Under the pieces are notes generated by a model, which was given only the letters and a program-made list of their open reading frames with translations, did no database searches and was not told the origin of the DNA. A program made the translations under genes and the position numbers. From positions 310,001 through 374,000 of the forward strand of contig JAFREQ010000045.1 of NCBI GenBank assembly GCA_025331565.1: a stretch of DNA of 64,000 nt, read 5' to 3'. The DNA is from Holacanthus passer (Eukaryota > Chordata > Actinopteri > Pomacanthidae). Positions 61,901 to 64,000 of this stretch are shown piece by piece. Every line of letters starts with the position of its first letter. The first letter of the stretch is position 1.

Positions 61901-63794
61901 ATAATCTGATTGTTCATGCCATTTTGCCACATCAGTTAGTAATAGTCTTTATTAAGTCAGGCTGTAGTAATCAGCTTTGCACATGGGAAGTTGTAGCTTG
62001 TAGAAGATTCTGTCCAGAAGTCTGTAGACTGACTTTGTCATTTTCGACCATATACAGCTATTAGACAATGAAAACAAAGCACAGAAGTCTACATAAAAAG
62101 AGACAACATAAATCTACACAAGACTACATAAAGTGCATATTTGCAATCATATACAACACAGCCAAGACCGAACTGAGTTGACCAACACAGTGCAAACCGT
62201 TTGAGTAGTTGTGAACTGTTTAGAATAATTACAAACTGTTGTGAATGTAAACATGAGCTTCTGTAGGTGGAAACATAACTGCTGTGCAAAATTACAAACA
62301 CACACATCCATTAACAACCTCCCCCATCTATGTTGATTGTGCTTCCAGGTGAATTCATGCAGCTGGGTTCCAAAGAGAACGAGAATGAAAGGTTCAAACA
62401 CTACCTCGAGAAAACCTTCAAGAAGACGGCGAGTCTTATTGCAAACAGTTGTAAAGCAGTATGTACGTTCTGTCTCCACACGATTATCACCGAGTTGGAG
62501 GAAAGCCTCGGTTTCTACACATAATGTTTTTTGTTGACTGTCTCTTCTCTTTTATTTAAGGTATCTATTCTGGTTAATTCTGATCCTGAAGTTCATGAAA
62601 TAGCCTACCAGTATGGGAAGAATGTTGGCATTGCATTTCAGGTAATTTCTGATCCTTAATAATATTTTTATCAATTAGTCACCTTACCAGCTACTGCATG
62701 TCATCCATCTATAGTTTTTTAATGAGTAAGACGAGACCCAAAGCTTTATTAAAAATTATGTGAATGGTGTATATGCACGACATAATGATGTGTACAATAA
62801 ACTTTTTTCTATAAGTATATAAAACGATTAAATGAGTTTATTTTTCTCTGCCCTCTAGTTGGTGGATGACGTCTTGGACTTCACATCAGGAGCCAGTCAC
62901 CTGGGGAAGCCCTCAGCTGCAGATCTCAAACTGGGCTTGGCCACCGGACCAGTCCTGTTTGCTTGTCAACAGGTGAGACCAACATTGGCATTGTAGTTCA
63001 TCATACGTGTACACATTTTCATAGAAACTGTATAAATCAAGGTAGTGAGACATAAAGACACCATGCATCATTGTCTGTTTTCTTTCTTAACATCAATTTC
63101 TATTTGTCTCGTCAGTTTCCTGAGCTCCATGCAATGATCATGAGACGGTTCAGCTCTAAAGGAGATGTAGATCGAGCCTGGCAGTACGTCCTTCAGGTAT
63201 GACCAGTAATACACTTTAAATAAAAAACAAATGTATAAGTTTCTATCTTAACTATACTTTAAAATGATGTGCTTCCTCGTGAGAAGCTTTTATTATAAAC
63301 AGATGAATATTAAAAATTAATGTTTGATCTATTGAGTAATCATTGTGTGATCAAAACCATAAATCAAGATATTAAAACCTCACCAAAGCTGTGTTGCTTT
63401 CATTTGGTGATGGAGGAAGGAATTTTTAATTTGTACAGTGTTTTTGAGAGGTTGTTGATGGAGAGACTGAGATGCATATTTGCATGATTTAACTTTCTCT
63501 AAAGATGTTAACATTTATAAAATGCTCCCTAAATGCAATCAGGGGTTGAGCTGTGAGAGAGAAGCAGGGCTTTGCTGATACAGAACATAAATGCTTAGTA
63601 AACTGTCCTCGGATAGATAGTTGGATAGACCCCATCTTCTTCTTCTGCTGTAGAGTGATGGTGTGCAACAGACCAACTACCTGGCCCAGCGCTACTGTCA
63701 AGAAGCCATCAGGCAGATCAGTATGCTGAGGCCGTCGGCAGAGAGAGACGCTCTCATCAGGCTCACTGAAATGGTGCTTACCAGAGACAAGTGA
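58936..63794 (+). CDS. pdss1: Decaprenyl diphosphate synthase subunit 1, 11 exons
   Basis: Catalytic trans-prenyltransferase subunit that, with PDSS2, builds the long prenyl tail of ubiquinone in mitochondria. Exons: 58936-59091, 60058-60125, 60417-60549, 61200-61330, 61543-61684, 61784-61895, 62349-62458, 62561-62641, 62859-62972, 63116-63196, 63654-63794 (TGA). Phases join, giving 422 residues (human 415). The first 52 residues are Arg/Ser-rich with no acidic residue before the first Glu, as expected for a mitochondrial leader. GKGKAIRPM is the conserved Lys/Arg substrate region. The two aspartate-rich Mg-diphosphate motifs are DDVID (187-191) and DDVLD (314-318). The C-terminus ends EMVLTRDK. 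Start chosen because its context is strong (AACATGG) and the leader follows directly. Confidence 0.96.
59472..59496 (+). repeat. (CATT)n microsatellite
   Basis: About six CATT units in pdss1 intron 1. Confidence 0.9.
59570..59745 (+). mobile_element. 3' tail of a retroposon (LINE/SINE type)
   Basis: Ends AATTTCCTGTAATGGATCAA, then TAAAGTATC and a (TCTG/TCTA) simple-repeat tail. This ending is typical of abundant fish retroposons. The upstream T-rich stretch probably belongs to the element, but its 5' boundary is not visible. In pdss1 intron 1. Confidence 0.55.
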
Positions 63795-64000
63795 ACCTCC
63801 ACAGCCGAGCTTCACTTCAGGCAGCTACCTGTGGGAAAGCAGCTCACTCCACCCTCGCTGTGTCAACGCAGGCAAGGGTCGGACAACAGACGGTGAGAGA
63901 GGTGGAGAGAGCTTGGTTCAGAAGGACCCCTGGTGCCGGTTTTAGTGCCAACTAGATAAATATGGAAGCAAGCTGATTTGGTCGGGATAAAAATCAAGGG
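63795..64000 (+). other. pdss1: pdss1 3' UTR, start only
   Basis: Sequence after the TGA contains no AATAAA before the window ends, so the transcript end lies to the right. Confidence 0.7.

Noticed and set aside
1..64000. tRNA, rRNA, CRISPR arrays, prokaryotic operons or ribosome binding sites
   Set aside because: None seen; the window is vertebrate nuclear DNA with spliced genes.

Overview
The window looks like nuclear DNA of a ray-finned (teleost) fish. It is AT-rich, with GT-AG introns, CA/GT microsatellites, poly(A) signals and common fish transposon remnants. The genes are split into many short exons and encode vertebrate-specific families. The order gad2, apbb1ip, pdss1 matches the vertebrate GAD2-APBB1IP-PDSS1 block (human 10p12). 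Two genes that are not part of the human block sit inside it. Exon coordinates below were derived by hand from splice signals, reading phase and family resemblance.

Layout: (1) 581-11786, + strand: 3' thirteen coding exons of gad2 (GABA synthesis); the N-terminal exons lie to the left of the window. A probable 3' UTR runs to about 15.49 kb. (2) 15.5-24.3 kb: no gene seen; CA microsatellites and one MITE. (3) 28504-24277, - strand: an unnamed predicted secreted protein with C-x4-C motifs, a coiled coil, two TNF-receptor-like cysteine-rich segments, a calcium-binding-type EGF segment and three tandem C-terminal modules. Its last module carries a reading-frame break that could be a 40-nt intron. 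(4) 28.8-37.06 kb: no coding sequence seen; probably holds the apbb1ip 5' end. (5) 37059-53370, + strand: complete apbb1ip/RIAM coding sequence in 13 exons. Its introns contain a solo LTR, a LINE reverse-transcriptase remnant, a 431-bp MITE and other repeats. (6) 58302-54468, - strand: a complete 19-exon SelO-family protein adenylyltransferase with Cys at the selenocysteine position. (7) 58936-63794, + strand: complete pdss1 coding sequence in 11 exons.

The genes do not form an operon or one pathway. gad2 makes GABA in neurons, apbb1ip links Rap1 to talin and integrin activation, and pdss1 makes the polyprenyl tail of ubiquinone. The SelO-like gene and pdss1 are head-to-head, with start codons 634 bp apart, and may share a promoter; both belong to families with mitochondrial members. 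apbb1ip and the SelO-like gene converge tail-to-tail, with predicted poly(A) signals about 240 bp apart.

The least ordinary items are the unnamed multidomain gene at 24.3-28.5 kb and the SelO paralogue that has lost both residues of the redox C-x-x-U motif as a pair.
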